DNA of 64,000 nt from NCBI RefSeq assembly GCF_020804225.1, contig NZ_WJBI01000007.1:49542-113541 (forward strand), written 5' to 3'. The notes under the pieces are model-generated. The model was not told the origin of the DNA and searched no databases. It was given only the letters and a program-made list of their open reading frames with translations. A program made the translations under genes and the position numbers. The DNA is from Methanosarcina sp. DH2. GTDB taxonomy: Archaea; Halobacteriota; Methanosarcinia; Methanosarcinales; Methanosarcinaceae. Every line of letters begins with the position of its first letter. Position 1 is the stretch's first letter. Below, one piece after another: positions 37,012 through 46,145 of this stretch.

Positions 37012-37800
37012 TTATATTAGATGATAAAGCCATGCAAGAATTTTCGTCATGAGATAATAAATGGGGTCTCCTAATATAACTGCCAGAATAAAACTTGCTG
37101 TTATAGGAATCATAAACGGAAGTCCTGGAGTTACCCAGACAATACTGTCAAGGAGTCCTTTTTCCTGATGTGATTCAAGTCGGGAGAGAATATTATGATT
37201 TACATTAATTCCTCTGCCTGCAAAAAAGTGAAGTAGCTTCCCGTTATTCAGCTCAAAACGTTCAGCTAGCCGGATATGTCTGCCATTTTCTAGAAGTTCT
37301 CGCAGGTCCTTAATTTCTATTCTGTATGCAAAAAACATATAAAATGGCTTTTTGAGCATCTCAGGAGTAAAATGTAGAAGGTTATAACAGAGAATTCCTA
37401 ACGGTACGGCAACGGTAAGTAGGAAGGCATTTTCAAGGATAGTAAACGCAAAGATCCCTGCAGGAGGCACTCCAAGTAGAGGAAAATCATAGCCGTAAAA
37501 TTCCAGGGTAGGGTAAACCGGAAAAAGAGTGCCTATCACTATCAGGGCTTTTGCATCCGCACCTCCAAAAATTCTTATCTTGAAAAACAGATAAGCCAGA
37601 AAAAAGCTGGAAAAAAAAGAAAAAACTAGCCGGAAAAGAAAGAACATTCCCTCATCCAAAGTCTCATAGAGTAAGAAGCCTGAAAGCGAAAGGAGCATAA
37701 GTTTCCATACATGGTCTGGAACCCTGCGGGTTTTCAGGTCAAGGTAAGATGAGTAAAGGAGAAAAGGCAGACAGGCTGCCAGCTTCAAAACTTCTATCAT
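37012..37800 (-). CDS. Type IV prepilin peptidase (A24, aspartic membrane protease)
   Basis: A 262-residue polytopic membrane protein. The two catalytic aspartates of the family are in SSYLDLKTRRVPD near residue 21 and in the GxGD-like FGGADAK near residue 80. A cytoplasmic loop of about 60 residues lies before the last two membrane helices. Archaeal members such as EppA and PibD remove the signal from type IV pilins, adhesins or archaellins. The pilin-like gene 160 bases downstream on the same strand is a natural substrate (inference). ATG at 37800. Confidence 0.82.
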   Translation of the reverse strand: MIEVLKLAACLPFLLYSSYLDLKTRRVPDHVWKLMLLSLSGFLLYETLDEGMFFLFRLVFSFFSSFFLAYLFFKIRIFGGADAKALIVIGTLFPVYPTLEFYGYDFPLLGVPPAGIFAFTILENAFLLTVAVPLGILCYNLLHFTPEMLKKPFYMFFAYRIEIKDLRELLENGRHIRLAERFELNNGKLLHFFAGRGINVNHNILSRLESHQEKGLLDSIVWVTPGLPFMIPITASFILAVILGDPIYYLMTKILAWLYHLI

Positions 37801-38029
37801 GTGTATGTTTCTGCTCTGTTATTTTCTGTGTTTCTCCGTTTACAACCTTTTTTTCGTACTGGTTTTTATTATTTTCTATAGCTTTATTAGTGCAGTTTTT
37901 TATTTCGGGTTTTGACTCCCGGTTCTCATCTATGTTTTTATTCCTTTGTCAATCCCGGTTTTTCTGTTTTTCTGTTTTTCGGTTTTCTGTTTTTCCGGTT
38001 TTCAAAAGTTTGCCAGAGAATTGCTTTTC

Positions 38030-39307
38030 TCAAAACTTTTCCCATTTCTTGAGTTCCAGAATCTCTGATAGGGTCCCACCTCTCCGGATCTCATCAAAGA
38101 GCCTCTTTTCTGTTTTATTTACTTCCTTTGCCCTTCTTGCGAGTTCGTAGGCGCGTTCCTTCGGGACAACCACAACTCCGCTTTCATCGCCTATTATATA
38201 ATCACCGGGTTTTACAGTCTGGCCTCCACAGGTGATTTCAGCATTTATTTCTCCAAAACCTTTCGGGTCTCCGGCATTTGGCACTGTATTGCTGGTATAA
38301 ATCGGAAGCCCGAGATTCTCCACTTCGTCAATATCTCTTACAGCCCCTTCTATTACCACACCTGCAATTCCCTTATTCAGGCTGCTCAGTGTCGCAAGCC
38401 CTCCCCAGCAAGCAATATCCTTGCTTTCGTTATAGATTACTATTACATTTCCTTCTTTTGCGATATCAATGGCTTCGACTGTTTTTGCCCAGTCCCCGGC
38501 AAAAGACTGCACCGTAATTGCAGTTCCTACCATTTTTCCTCTTACCAGAGGATGGATGCCTTTCATTGCCCCTTTTCTGTGCATGGCATCCGAGATATTT
38601 GAGGTGGAAACTTCCTTGAAGATCTCTCTTATTTCATGATCTACAGTTCCCCTGCCCCGAATGTCTACAGACTCCGGAGAGTCCACACTCTGCCTGACTT
38701 TTCTTGCAGCTTCTGTTACATTGTCAGAACGGGTTATGTTACCTCCCACTATCACAATCCTGGCACCTGCCCTGACTGCCTGAGCTGCACTTTCGGCATC
38801 AAGTCCTCCGGCAACTGCAAGCTGTACGCTCACCTTCTCTGAGATTTCCATTAAAATGGATATAGGGTCCTTTCCAATCATCTGCTGGTCTATGCCTACG
38901 TGAACATTCACATAGTCTACACCCAGAGCCTCGAGTTCTACTGCCCTTTTTACAGGGTCAGGAGCCGATATCAGGTCTGCCATCAGCCTGACCCCATATT
39001 TGTGAGCTGAACGGAGCGCGTCAAGAATTGTAGAATCATCTGCACTGCCGAGAACAATAACTACATCTGCCCCGGCTTTTGCTGCCATCTCTACTTCCAT
39101 GGCTCCGGTATCTACGGTTTTCATATCGGCAAGAATTGTCCTTTCCGGAAAAGCTTTCCTCATGGTACGGATTGCATTCATGCCTTCGCTTTTGATCAGG
39201 GGAGTCCCCATTTCAATCCAATCCGCACCTCCTGCGATTGCTTCCTTTGCAATCTCAACTGAGCGGTCAAGTTCCAGAAGATCAAGTGCAACCTGAATTA
39301 TGGGAAT
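38030..39307 (-). CDS. Fused 3-hexulose-6-phosphate synthase / RraA-like protein, apparent ATT start
   Basis: A protein of about 425 residues. Residues 1-210 form hexulose-6-phosphate synthase ([38 protein letters not shown]), which joins or splits formaldehyde and ribulose 5-phosphate. Residues 235-425 form an RraA-like domain ([39 protein letters not shown]). The fusion is known in archaea and serves formaldehyde fixation and pentose supply. The N-terminal strand is encoded upstream of the first ATG (39211). GAGGTGA at 39312-39318 lies four bases before ATT 39305-39307, and no ATG, GTG or TTG is in frame there, so ATT seems to be the start. Confidence 0.85.
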   Translation of the reverse strand: MPIIQVALDLLELDRSVEIAKEAIAGGADWIEMGTPLIKSEGMNAIRTMRKAFPERTILADMKTVDTGAMEVEMAAKAGADVVIVLGSADDSTILDALRSAHKYGVRLMADLISAPDPVKRAVELEALGVDYVNVHVGIDQQMIGKDPISILMEISEKVSVQLAVAGGLDAESAAQAVRAGARIVIVGGNITRSDNVTEAARKVRQSVDSPESVDIRGRGTVDHEIREIFKEVSTSNISDAMHRKGAMKGIHPLVRGKMVGTAITVQSFAGDWAKTVEAIDIAKEGNVIVIYNESKDIACWGGLATLSSLNKGIAGVVIEGAVRDIDEVENLGLPIYTSNTVPNAGDPKGFGEINAEITCGGQTVKPGDYIIGDESGVVVVPKERAYELARRAKEVNKTEKRLFDEIRRGGTLSEILELKKWEKF

Positions 39308-39633
39308 AGTATCACCTCTATGGGAAACCAGAAAATGGGGAGTTAGTTTTTATACGGTTTCCATCATGTTTTCATTTTTCAATTTTGTTATGTCTTATTT
39401 TTACTGCGCACTTTTATTGTCTTTCTGATTCAGTTAGTCTCTCTGTTTTATTTGTTACTGCCCATTTTTAGTATGTGAGTCCCTCATTATCTATATTACT
39501 TTTTATTCCGAATTCTTTCATTTGAACGCTTTTACCTCTAAAGTTTCATCTTCACAGCCAAAAATCCGACATTAAACGGTTGCCACAAAAATTTTTTGAT
39601 CAGGGAGGACAATTTAGTTGTCGGGGATTGATC
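39308..39633. other. Divergent spacer
   Basis: Holds the ribosome-binding site of the fused synthase on its left and the leader of the DUF5788 gene on its right. T-rich; nothing else recognised. Confidence 0.4.
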
Positions 39634-40113
39634 ATGGAAAAGAACCTTAAAACAAATGAAAAAGAAGAATGCTCAAAAAAATTTATAACTGATGCGGAAC
39701 GCAGACAGCTTTTATCCGCTTTACATTCCCGCCTTTTCTGGGTAGGGCAGCATATCCCGGATTATGTGGAATTTGAGGGAGAAACATATCCGCTTCATAA
39801 TTATGTATGGGAATTAATTCAGAAAGACAGCCTTACTGCAGGTGAGAAATCCAGAATAGATAAATGCATCGATATTATTTCGGCAAAAGAAAAGAAGGAC
39901 GAAAAAGAGCTTGAAGAGAAGCCTCTTACCCAGGAGCAAGCAAACTCTCTCTACCATGAGACTGCAGGCCTGCTGCGTGCAATAATGGACCTTAAAGAAA
40001 TTGAGAGTGGTGCTCTTAAAGAGAGTACAAAACGCTTTCAAGAGCAGTTTGTCAATCAGAGGGTTAGGGATGCCAAGCTCTGGCTTGAATTCATAAAGAA
40101 CGTATCAAAGTAA
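39634..40113 (+). CDS. DUF5788 family protein
   Basis: A 159-residue soluble, charged, helical protein. It shares a layout with the gene at 42991: an N-terminal RRQLLSALHSRLFWVGQHIPDYVE helix and strand, a short YPLHNYVWEL segment, an acidic coil, and LYHETAGLLRAIMDLKE near the end. The family is archaeal and of unknown role. ATG 39634 is preceded by GGGGATTGA; an earlier in-frame ATG at 39580 adds residues not found in the paralog. It lies directly before pyrBI but has its own spacing of about 100 bases. Confidence 0.6.
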   Translation: MEKNLKTNEKEECSKKFITDAERRQLLSALHSRLFWVGQHIPDYVEFEGETYPLHNYVWELIQKDSLTAGEKSRIDKCIDIISAKEKKDEKELEEKPLTQEQANSLYHETAGLLRAIMDLKEIESGALKESTKRFQEQFVNQRVRDAKLWLEFIKNVSK

Positions 40114-40217
40114 AATGGCATAACCCTTGTACGGATCAGGGCTTAATTGTTGCGGCACTGATCTGGAAAACGTCCGGAGCAAAGGTTATATCTCTGAGGA
40201 TCATTTATGAAAAACGG

Positions 40218-41144
40218 ATGTCATTCAAGAACCGTCACGTCATCTCAATGAAAGATTTTTCGCGGGAAGAAATCGATTATGTTCTGGACACCGCAGAAAA
40301 ACTTGAACCTGTAGCCAGGGGCGAGGAAATGTCCCGGCTGCTGGAAGGAAAAATTGTTTCCCTTCTTTTCTTTGAACCAAGCACAAGAACAAGGCTGTCT
40401 TTTGAGGTTGCTACGCAGAGGCTCGGAGGACAGGTCCTGAATCTGGGCTCAGTTGAGGCGAGCTCCGTTATGAAAGGGGAAAACCTTGCTGATACTATCC
40501 GTGTAATCGGTAAATATGCAGACCTTATCGTACTGCGTCACCCGCTTGATGGGTCGGCGCGAATGGCTGCGGAGTTTGCTAGTGTCCCTGTGATCAATGG
40601 AGGAGATGGCTCTGTCCATCACCCTACCCAGACTTTTCTTGATCTCTATACAATCCGCAGAGAAAGCCATCTTGAAGGCTTGAAAATTGCTATGGCAGGA
40701 GACCTTAAATATGGGAGGACCGTCCATTCTCTTTGCCATGCCCTGTCCCTTTACGGAGCAGAAATGACCTTTGTTTCGCCTCCAGAGCTCCAGATGCCCT
40801 CAGAAATTGTCCGGGACCTCCGGAAGCAAAAGATCCGCATAAAGGAAACAGATTCTCTTGAGGAGATAATAGGAGATATCGAAGTCCTATACATGACAAG
40901 AGTTCAGAGAGAACGTTTTCCTGACCCTGAAGAATACGAGAAGGTTAAAAACAGGTTGAAGGTCACAGGTGAAATATTGAAGGCTGCAGACCCTGAGCTC
41001 AAGATCCTTCATCCTCTCCCGAGAGTAAATGAAATTTCTCCTGAGGTAGATGCAACCCCTCATGCATGCTATTTCGAGCAGGCTTTCTACGGAGTACCAA
41101 TAAGGATGGCACTGCTCGCTCTGGCAATGGGGGTGATTGAGTGA
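40218..41144 (+). CDS. pyrB: Aspartate carbamoyltransferase catalytic chain
   Basis: A 308-residue enzyme that carbamoylates aspartate, the committed step of pyrimidine synthesis. FFEPSTRTRLSFE binds carbamoyl phosphate, HHPTQTFLDLYTI and HPLPRVNEI bind substrate, and full length matches the family. It overlaps pyrI by four bases (GTGA). TGAGGA lies about 20 bases upstream of the ATG, a weak site. The two chains form the allosteric dodecamer. Confidence 0.96.
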   Translation: MSFKNRHVISMKDFSREEIDYVLDTAEKLEPVARGEEMSRLLEGKIVSLLFFEPSTRTRLSFEVATQRLGGQVLNLGSVEASSVMKGENLADTIRVIGKYADLIVLRHPLDGSARMAAEFASVPVINGGDGSVHHPTQTFLDLYTIRRESHLEGLKIAMAGDLKYGRTVHSLCHALSLYGAEMTFVSPPELQMPSEIVRDLRKQKIRIKETDSLEEIIGDIEVLYMTRVQRERFPDPEEYEKVKNRLKVTGEILKAADPELKILHPLPRVNEISPEVDATPHACYFEQAFYGVPIRMALLALAMGVIE

Positions 41145-41611
41145 AAGAAAAAAGGGACCTTAAGATCCAGGCAATTGAGAACGGGACTGTGATCGATCAC
41201 ATAAAAGCCGGACAGGCTCTGAATGTCCTGCGCATCCTGGGAATTTCCAGTGCTTTTCGGGCAACTATCAGTTTCGTGATGAATGCTCCAGGGGCGGGAG
41301 GAAAAAAAGATGTCGTTAAGATCGAGGGCAAGGAACTCAGTGTTGAGGAACTTAACAGAATAGCCCTTATTTCTCCTAAAGCTACAATCAATATCATAAG
41401 GTATTTTGAAGTGGTTCAGAAAAATAATGTTGTGCTCCCATCTTATGTGGAAGGCGTTGTCCGCTGTACGAATTCCAACTGTATTTCAAATAGCAGTGAA
41501 CCTATAAAATCCAAATTTTCAGTATTGCAATCAGAAGAAGATGGAGTTTCCCTTCACTGCCTGTACTGTGAACACGTCATTTCCGAAGAGATTGCGGAAA
41601 ATTTGCTGTAA
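41141..41611 (+). CDS. pyrI: Aspartate carbamoyltransferase regulatory chain
   Basis: A 156-residue regulatory chain starting with GTG inside the pyrB stop. The N-terminal allosteric domain (NGTVIDHIKAGQALNVLRIL) binds nucleotides; the C-terminal zinc domain has four cysteines in RCTNSNC and CLYCEH. It links PyrB trimers and gives feedback control by CTP. Length is normal. Confidence 0.96.
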   Translation: MKEKRDLKIQAIENGTVIDHIKAGQALNVLRILGISSAFRATISFVMNAPGAGGKKDVVKIEGKELSVEELNRIALISPKATINIIRYFEVVQKNNVVLPSYVEGVVRCTNSNCISNSSEPIKSKFSVLQSEEDGVSLHCLYCEHVISEEIAENLL

Positions 41612-41753
41612 AGGTTTTTGAAAACTTTGGCTTAAAGATTTTTCATGAAAAAAGGAGTGCAGGTCCTGAAAAAAACACAAAAATTTCCTGTAACCGGAGG
41701 GAGAACCTGGATCCGGTTAGGAAAATAGTTTTTGTTCCGTTTTTTCTCCTGAA

Positions 41754-41775
41754 ACCCACCGGGAAGCCGGTGGGT
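41754..41775 (+). terminator. Strong hairpin after pyrBI
   Basis: ACCCACCGG-gaag-CCGGTGGGT is a perfect 9-bp stem with a 4-base loop, 140 bases after the pyrI stop. It is not followed by a T run, so it may protect the 3' end of the mRNA instead of acting as a classic terminator. Confidence 0.5.
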
Positions 41776-41834
41776 AAGGATGTGTATGATTTATTGCAGT
41801 CTAATCTCACTAAATTTCACTAGTACAGTTCTTT

Positions 41835-42323
41835 TTAGAGCAGACCATTGTTATAAGCATCAAGCTTCTGATACAGATATTCTCCAGATGGAATCGAGCA
41901 CTTTCCTACCTGTGTACGCTTCTGCCATGCGTCACTGTTTGCCTTTACACCACTGCCAGCCGGACCAAAGTAAGGGACTGCACCCATCCACTGGTCTGCA
42001 TCTGCGATTGTATTCTTTATCTGACACGATGGGCATCCATTAGCTACATTCAGTTTGGCTGCAACAAGTGCATCGAACATTGTATAAGTTTTGTCCCCTT
42101 TTACAGGCATTTGCATGGTTTCTATTGCCTGTGCCTTGGTATACTCTGTATTACCTATTTTTATGCATTGAACGGGCCACGCTTCCGGATGGTTTTTCCA
42201 ATAACCAGGGCTTTTGCATTCGTTAGTTCCACAGTCGCATGCTGCTGCAACTCCACTCAATGCTATCAGGCAAGCTGTCATTACTAAGATTTTAGTCAAA
42301 TACCTCAAGTTTTTCACTCCCAT
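41835..42323 (-). CDS. Secreted GYWKNHP-motif protein
   Basis: A 162-residue protein with a signal peptide (basic start, hydrophobic residues 13-27, cut expected near AAACDCG). The mature part starts with CDCGTNECKSPGYWKNHPEAWP, a motif found in surface proteins of diverse bacteria and archaea. Six or more cysteines (CDCGTNEC, VQCIK, GCPSC, GKCS) suggest disulfides. No anchor is seen, so it is probably released or bound non-covalently. The function of the GYWKNHP domain is not established. ATG at 42323. Confidence 0.65.
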   Translation of the reverse strand: MGVKNLRYLTKILVMTACLIALSGVAAACDCGTNECKSPGYWKNHPEAWPVQCIKIGNTEYTKAQAIETMQMPVKGDKTYTMFDALVAAKLNVANGCPSCQIKNTIADADQWMGAVPYFGPAGSGVKANSDAWQKRTQVGKCSIPSGEYLYQKLDAYNNGLL

Positions 42324-42990
42324 TTTTATGTATAGAGAAAAAAGATTTCACAGGCTCAGATAAGGAAATATTATGTCTATAACTTCTACCTCTTCCCCAG
42401 GCTCCCTATCCGATTGCCAGTTAGTCTAAATTCCCTAACAACTATTATAATCTTAAATATTTAATACTTTTCTGTATAAAATTAAGGCTTCTGTTTTTGA
42501 TGGATTTTCATAATAAATTATATGGTTTCCAGGAAAGAATGGTTTTCTTTTCTCCTTAAAGGCACAATGTAGCTGTTTTTTAGATCGAGATAAGAAATAG
42601 TATACTCACTGGACCCTGGACTCTTTGGCTTATTTTGCAATTATTGATAAAAAATTAATATTGATAAATGAAAATTGAGTAAAAAAATGTATATAGAAAA
42701 ATTCAAAAGCAGCTAACTTGCTTGAAAATACAATAAACTGAGGTCTACCAGTATTCTGTTCAGATTGGTACTTTATCCAGGCTGGAGCCCTTTTAAATGA
42801 AAAGGAGATGGGAGACAGAGCAAATCCTGATATTATCGGATATCGGGAGAAAAGATCCCTTAACTGAATCAAACTACAGTAGTATGGCTTGAGGTAAGCT
42901 TTCTTTAGATTGTTTTTCGAGCCAGAATAGAAAAGAATATGAGACCTGGAGGGGAAATCATAAAAGTATACTGGATCTGAGGAAAAACTT
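42324..42990. other. Spacer
   Basis: AT-rich and without a supported gene. A minus-strand frame at 42630-43019 overlaps the start of the next gene and has a composition like a shadow frame. GGGAAATCA at 42953 may belong to the leader of the DUF5788 gene. Confidence 0.4.
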
Positions 42991-43464
42991 ATGCTGAAAG
43001 ATGAGAAAAAAACAAACAAAACCGAAATAGGATGGCCTGGTTATCAGGAGCGTAATAAACTTCTCTGGAGCCTCAGGAGCGATTTTGCCTGGGCAGGAAA
43101 GAAAATCCCTGAAAGCGTGGAGATAGATGGTGAGGAGTACAGGCTGCACGACATGGTCCGGGAACTTGGAGAAAAAGAACTTCTCAGTCCGGAAGAAACT
43201 GCCGAAATCAGGGCTCTTATCCCTAAACTGAAGAAAAAGGCAAAAGCAGATGAAGAGCTGCTTGAAACCGGGGAACTTACAAAGGCAGAAGCAGAAGCCC
43301 TCTATGAAGAGGCAGCCGGTCTTTTGCGGGCGACGATGGAGCTGAAGGGTAAGTTTGAAGGGAAAAGCGGGGAAAAAGGTGCCGATGAATTTAAGAAGAT
43401 GCTCAATACCCAGAGGGTTGTGGATGAAAAGGGCTTTCAACAACTCTTAAGAAATCTGAAATAA
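42991..43464 (+). CDS. DUF5788 family protein, paralog of 39634
   Basis: A 157-residue charged helical protein. RNKLLWSLRSDFAWAGKKIPESVEIDGEEYRLHDMV aligns with the other copy (LLSALHSRLFWVGQHIPDYVE), and LYEEAAGLLRATMELK aligns with its C-terminal part. The two copies, 3 kb apart, point to an old duplication. ATG 42991 follows GAGGAAAAA. Function unknown; it is convergent with the DUF1673 operon. Confidence 0.6.
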   Translation: MLKDEKKTNKTEIGWPGYQERNKLLWSLRSDFAWAGKKIPESVEIDGEEYRLHDMVRELGEKELLSPEETAEIRALIPKLKKKAKADEELLETGELTKAEAEALYEEAAGLLRATMELKGKFEGKSGEKGADEFKKMLNTQRVVDEKGFQQLLRNLK

Positions 43465-43569
43465 TGAGTTTGTTTTCTGCTTTTTCAGGGGATTTCCGGA
43501 GTGAGTCTTTCATCTGACATCACCCCCTCAGTTTTCGGAATGATGTCTCAAAAGCGATTTCACACGCCT

Positions 43570-44289
43570 TCACAAATGCCTTTCGATAATTAATTTAAGC
43601 TCTGCAGCCGAGGCTTCATCCGTGATCAGGGAATAATAAGGAGTCCATTCAAACCATCTTTTGTGTCTGGTCTTGATGTAAAGCTGCATATTCAGGTCTC
43701 CGAATCGAGTCTTTTGTTTCCTTTCCACCAACAACAGGAAGGGAAATACTGAGACCAATAGCAGAAGCGGCTTCCATTCTCCTTTTACGACAGCCATGTA
43801 AACAAAGAATCCACAAAGGGCAATTTCTCCAATTACTAGAAGCAGGGATATTTTCTTTGAACGCTTTTCAAGCTTGTGCGAAGTCACACTTTCAATCTCT
43901 TCATAAGGAATTCCAAGTTTTTTTAGTCTGAAGGCATGCAGGTGTACTCCGAATCTGTCTACCAGAACTGATGCCTCGAGAGTTTTGAGATATAGAAAGT
44001 AGTAGCAAATGTTAAGCAGGAAGATACCTACCAGGAAGAATGTAATGTCTTCCGGATACCTAAGAAGCAGGCTGAAACATGTATAAAAAAGTACAAAAAC
44101 AAGAGTTGTATTTGCAGGAAAAATCACATTTGAAGTTTGGAACTCCGGGCGATTTTCCGCTTTTCCGGAAACAGGAGACGTATTTGAAAATTTACAGGGA
44201 TATTTTGTTTTTAATGCCATTTTCCTGCAAGCCGGGCACCATCCCATCAGTTTCTTGATCCGGTCAAAGGCAATAGCTTTGGCAGGCAT
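43570..44289 (-). CDS. DUF1673-type membrane protein, last and most diverged member
   Basis: A 239-residue protein. It keeps the N-terminal signature (IKKLMGWCPACRKM, with a second Cys in CPAC) but its body differs from the others. Two membrane helices lie at about 63-100, then a soluble PH-like part (VLVDRFGVHLHAFRLKKLGIPYEEIESVTS), then two more helices at about 145-187 and a basic tail. It is the final gene of the eight-gene operon; its ATG follows the previous stop without a gap. Function unknown. Confidence 0.6.
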   Translation of the reverse strand: MPAKAIAFDRIKKLMGWCPACRKMALKTKYPCKFSNTSPVSGKAENRPEFQTSNVIFPANTTLVFVLFYTCFSLLLRYPEDITFFLVGIFLLNICYYFLYLKTLEASVLVDRFGVHLHAFRLKKLGIPYEEIESVTSHKLEKRSKKISLLLVIGEIALCGFFVYMAVVKGEWKPLLLLVSVFPFLLLVERKQKTRFGDLNMQLYIKTRHKRWFEWTPYYSLITDEASAAELKLIIERHL

Positions 44290-44898
44290 TTATTTCCTCT
44301 CCCTGATAATATGCGATCTTTTCCATATCCCGTACCTCTTGCCGGAATAAATCATTTTATGATTCTTTTTTTCCCAGTAAAGTAGCTGGAAATATACAAG
44401 CCACATGATAAGCAGGAAACCTCCGAAGAATGAAACCATTGCTTGCAGAGCTAGTTCCCAGCCTTTCATATCAAGGTAAAATAGCGCAATATATACAGAC
44501 GCATAAAGTATGAAATACAGTATTTTCTTATCAGATTGATCGGTCACTGGTTGTTTTATTAGATTATCATATCTTTGCATTTGAGCTTTCCAGTCAAATA
44601 TGATAAAAAACAGAGCAACGAAAAATCCGATGAATAAAAAGATCAGATTTAAGCCCAGCTGATTAATTATCAGAATATACGCGAGCGTAAAAAAGATATC
44701 AACCAGAAGAATTTGAGTACTCACTTTCCGAAACCAGCCCGGATTTTTCAGATCATCATTTTCTCCCTCTGCTCTTTCCGGGACATCGGAATCAAAAATC
44801 TCAAGGTTAACATGCTGTCTGACTTCAGATGATCTGGCATTCGGGCACCAGCCCATAAGCTTTTTAATCTGGCCAAAATCAAAAGTCCTATCGGGCAT
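44290..44898 (-). CDS. DUF1673 family membrane protein
   Basis: A 202-residue protein. Signature IKKLMGWCPNARSSE, a hydrophilic segment (SDVPERAEGENDDLKNPGW), then four hydrophobic helices between about 58 and 168, and the C-terminal motif YWEKKNHKMIYSG. It is nearly the same as its upstream neighbour at 44899 (shared VPERAEGEN-DLKNPGW and LFFIIFDWKAQMQRYD), so the pair is a recent duplication. The ATG touches the preceding stop codon, with GGGAGAG as ribosome-binding site. Confidence 0.7.
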   Translation of the reverse strand: MPDRTFDFGQIKKLMGWCPNARSSEVRQHVNLEIFDSDVPERAEGENDDLKNPGWFRKVSTQILLVDIFFTLAYILIINQLGLNLIFLFIGFFVALFFIIFDWKAQMQRYDNLIKQPVTDQSDKKILYFILYASVYIALFYLDMKGWELALQAMVSFFGGFLLIMWLVYFQLLYWEKKNHKMIYSGKRYGIWKRSHIIRERK

Positions 44899-45516
44899 TT
44901 ATTTTCTCTCCCGAATTATGTATGATTCCTTCCACAGCCCGTGGCTTTCGTCGAAATAAATCGTTTTGTGGTTCTTTTTCTCCCAATATATTAGCTGGAA
45001 GTAGCTAAGCCACATGCCGATCAGGAGACCTCCCACAAACGAAAACATTAATTGCAGAGCAAGTTCCTGGCCTTTAAAATAAAGATGATATATCAAAATA
45101 AAAAATGCAGATGCAAGTATGTAATACAGTTTTTTCTTATCTGAATATTCAATTACTGGATGTTTTATTAGAGCGTCATATCTCTGCATTTGAGCCTTCC
45201 AGTCAAATATAACTAAAAACAGGGCAATGAAAAATCCGGTCGGTAAAAGGATCAGATTTATACCCAGAGCTAGATTTATACCTAGCTGATTGATTACCAG
45301 AAAATATGCAAGTGCAAAAAAAGTGTTAATCAGGAGAATATAAGTACTTGTTTTCCGTAGCCATCCGGGATTTTTCAGGTCTTCGTTTTCTCCCTCTGCT
45401 CTTTCCGGAATATCAGAATCAAAATTCTCAAAACTAACATTCCGTCTGGCTTCAGCTGCTCCGGCATTCGGGCACCATCCCATCAGTTTTTTTATGTATT
45501 CAGTATTCAGGTTCAC
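44899..45516 (-). CDS. DUF1673 family membrane protein
   Basis: A 205-residue protein starting with GTG that overlaps the preceding stop (GTGA). Signature YIKKLMGWCPNAGAAE, then IPERAEGENEDLKNPGW, helices at about 57-95 and 128-168, and the end motif YWEKKNHKTIYFD. It carries a short extra repeat in the first hairpin (INLALGINLILLP) compared with its sister at 44290. Confidence 0.7.
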   Translation of the reverse strand: MNLNTEYIKKLMGWCPNAGAAEARRNVSFENFDSDIPERAEGENEDLKNPGWLRKTSTYILLINTFFALAYFLVINQLGINLALGINLILLPTGFFIALFLVIFDWKAQMQRYDALIKHPVIEYSDKKKLYYILASAFFILIYHLYFKGQELALQLMFSFVGGLLIGMWLSYFQLIYWEKKNHKTIYFDESHGLWKESYIIRERK

Positions 45517-46145
45517 AGTTTCGCCTCCTTTTCTCCAAGTGCATACATTTTCTGGAACCCCTTCTCACTTTTTACATAAATTTTCATTTGGTTTTTCCAT
45601 TCCCAGTAAATGAGCTGAAGATAACTTTCCCACATCAGGATCAAAGCCCCTGCAATAAATGAATACATTGACTGAGCATTAGGGAAATGGACCGTGTGAG
45701 ACAGATAATACAGTAAAACCATAAACAAAATCAAGCCCAAAATTATGACTGAGAGAACCCAGATGAATGTTTTTTTAAAGGAAGAAACAACAGCAGGTTT
45801 TTTTGCCAGGGTATCGTACTTATTCATCTGCTTTTTCCAGCCGAGCAAATAGGTAAGTAAAGAAAGTGAAAGGCCTAGAAGGAAAGCCTCTGAGTTTATA
45901 CCCTTTTGGGATAGTAAATTTATAAGATAAAAAGTAAAGAATAGTGTTGGTAGAAGAATTCTGACGTCAAATCTGGAAAAGAGCCTGGAGAATCGGCTCA
46001 GAGCCCTAGGATTTCTGGCTTTTTCTCCTCCAGACTGATCATATGCTTCAAAATTAGCGGGGCTAATTCGAGATCCGGTTTCGAATGTTTTTGCATAGAG
46101 GCACCATCCCATAAGCTTTTTTATGTATCTGGATTCCCGGCTCAT
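45513..46145 (-). CDS. DUF1673 family membrane protein
   Basis: A 210-residue protein. I place the start at ATG 46145 (MSRESRYIKKLMGWC), because this ATG overlaps the upstream stop as ATGA; a longer frame reading into the upstream gene is not real. The signature is LMGWCLYAK, so the usual Pro-Asn after the Cys is lost. It shares FEAYDQSG, EAFLLGLSLSL and YLLGWKKQM with the gene at 46142. The end motif is YWEWKNQMKIYV. Confidence 0.68.
   Translation of the reverse strand: MSRESRYIKKLMGWCLYAKTFETGSRISPANFEAYDQSGGEKARNPRALSRFSRLFSRFDVRILLPTLFFTFYLINLLSQKGINSEAFLLGLSLSLLTYLLGWKKQMNKYDTLAKKPAVVSSFKKTFIWVLSVIILGLILFMVLLYYLSHTVHFPNAQSMYSFIAGALILMWESYLQLIYWEWKNQMKIYVKSEKGFQKMYALGEKEAKL

Noticed and set aside
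42630..43019. 129-residue minus-strand frame
   Set aside because: Overlaps the start of the DUF5788 gene and is Phe/Ser-rich like a shadow of A-rich sequence.
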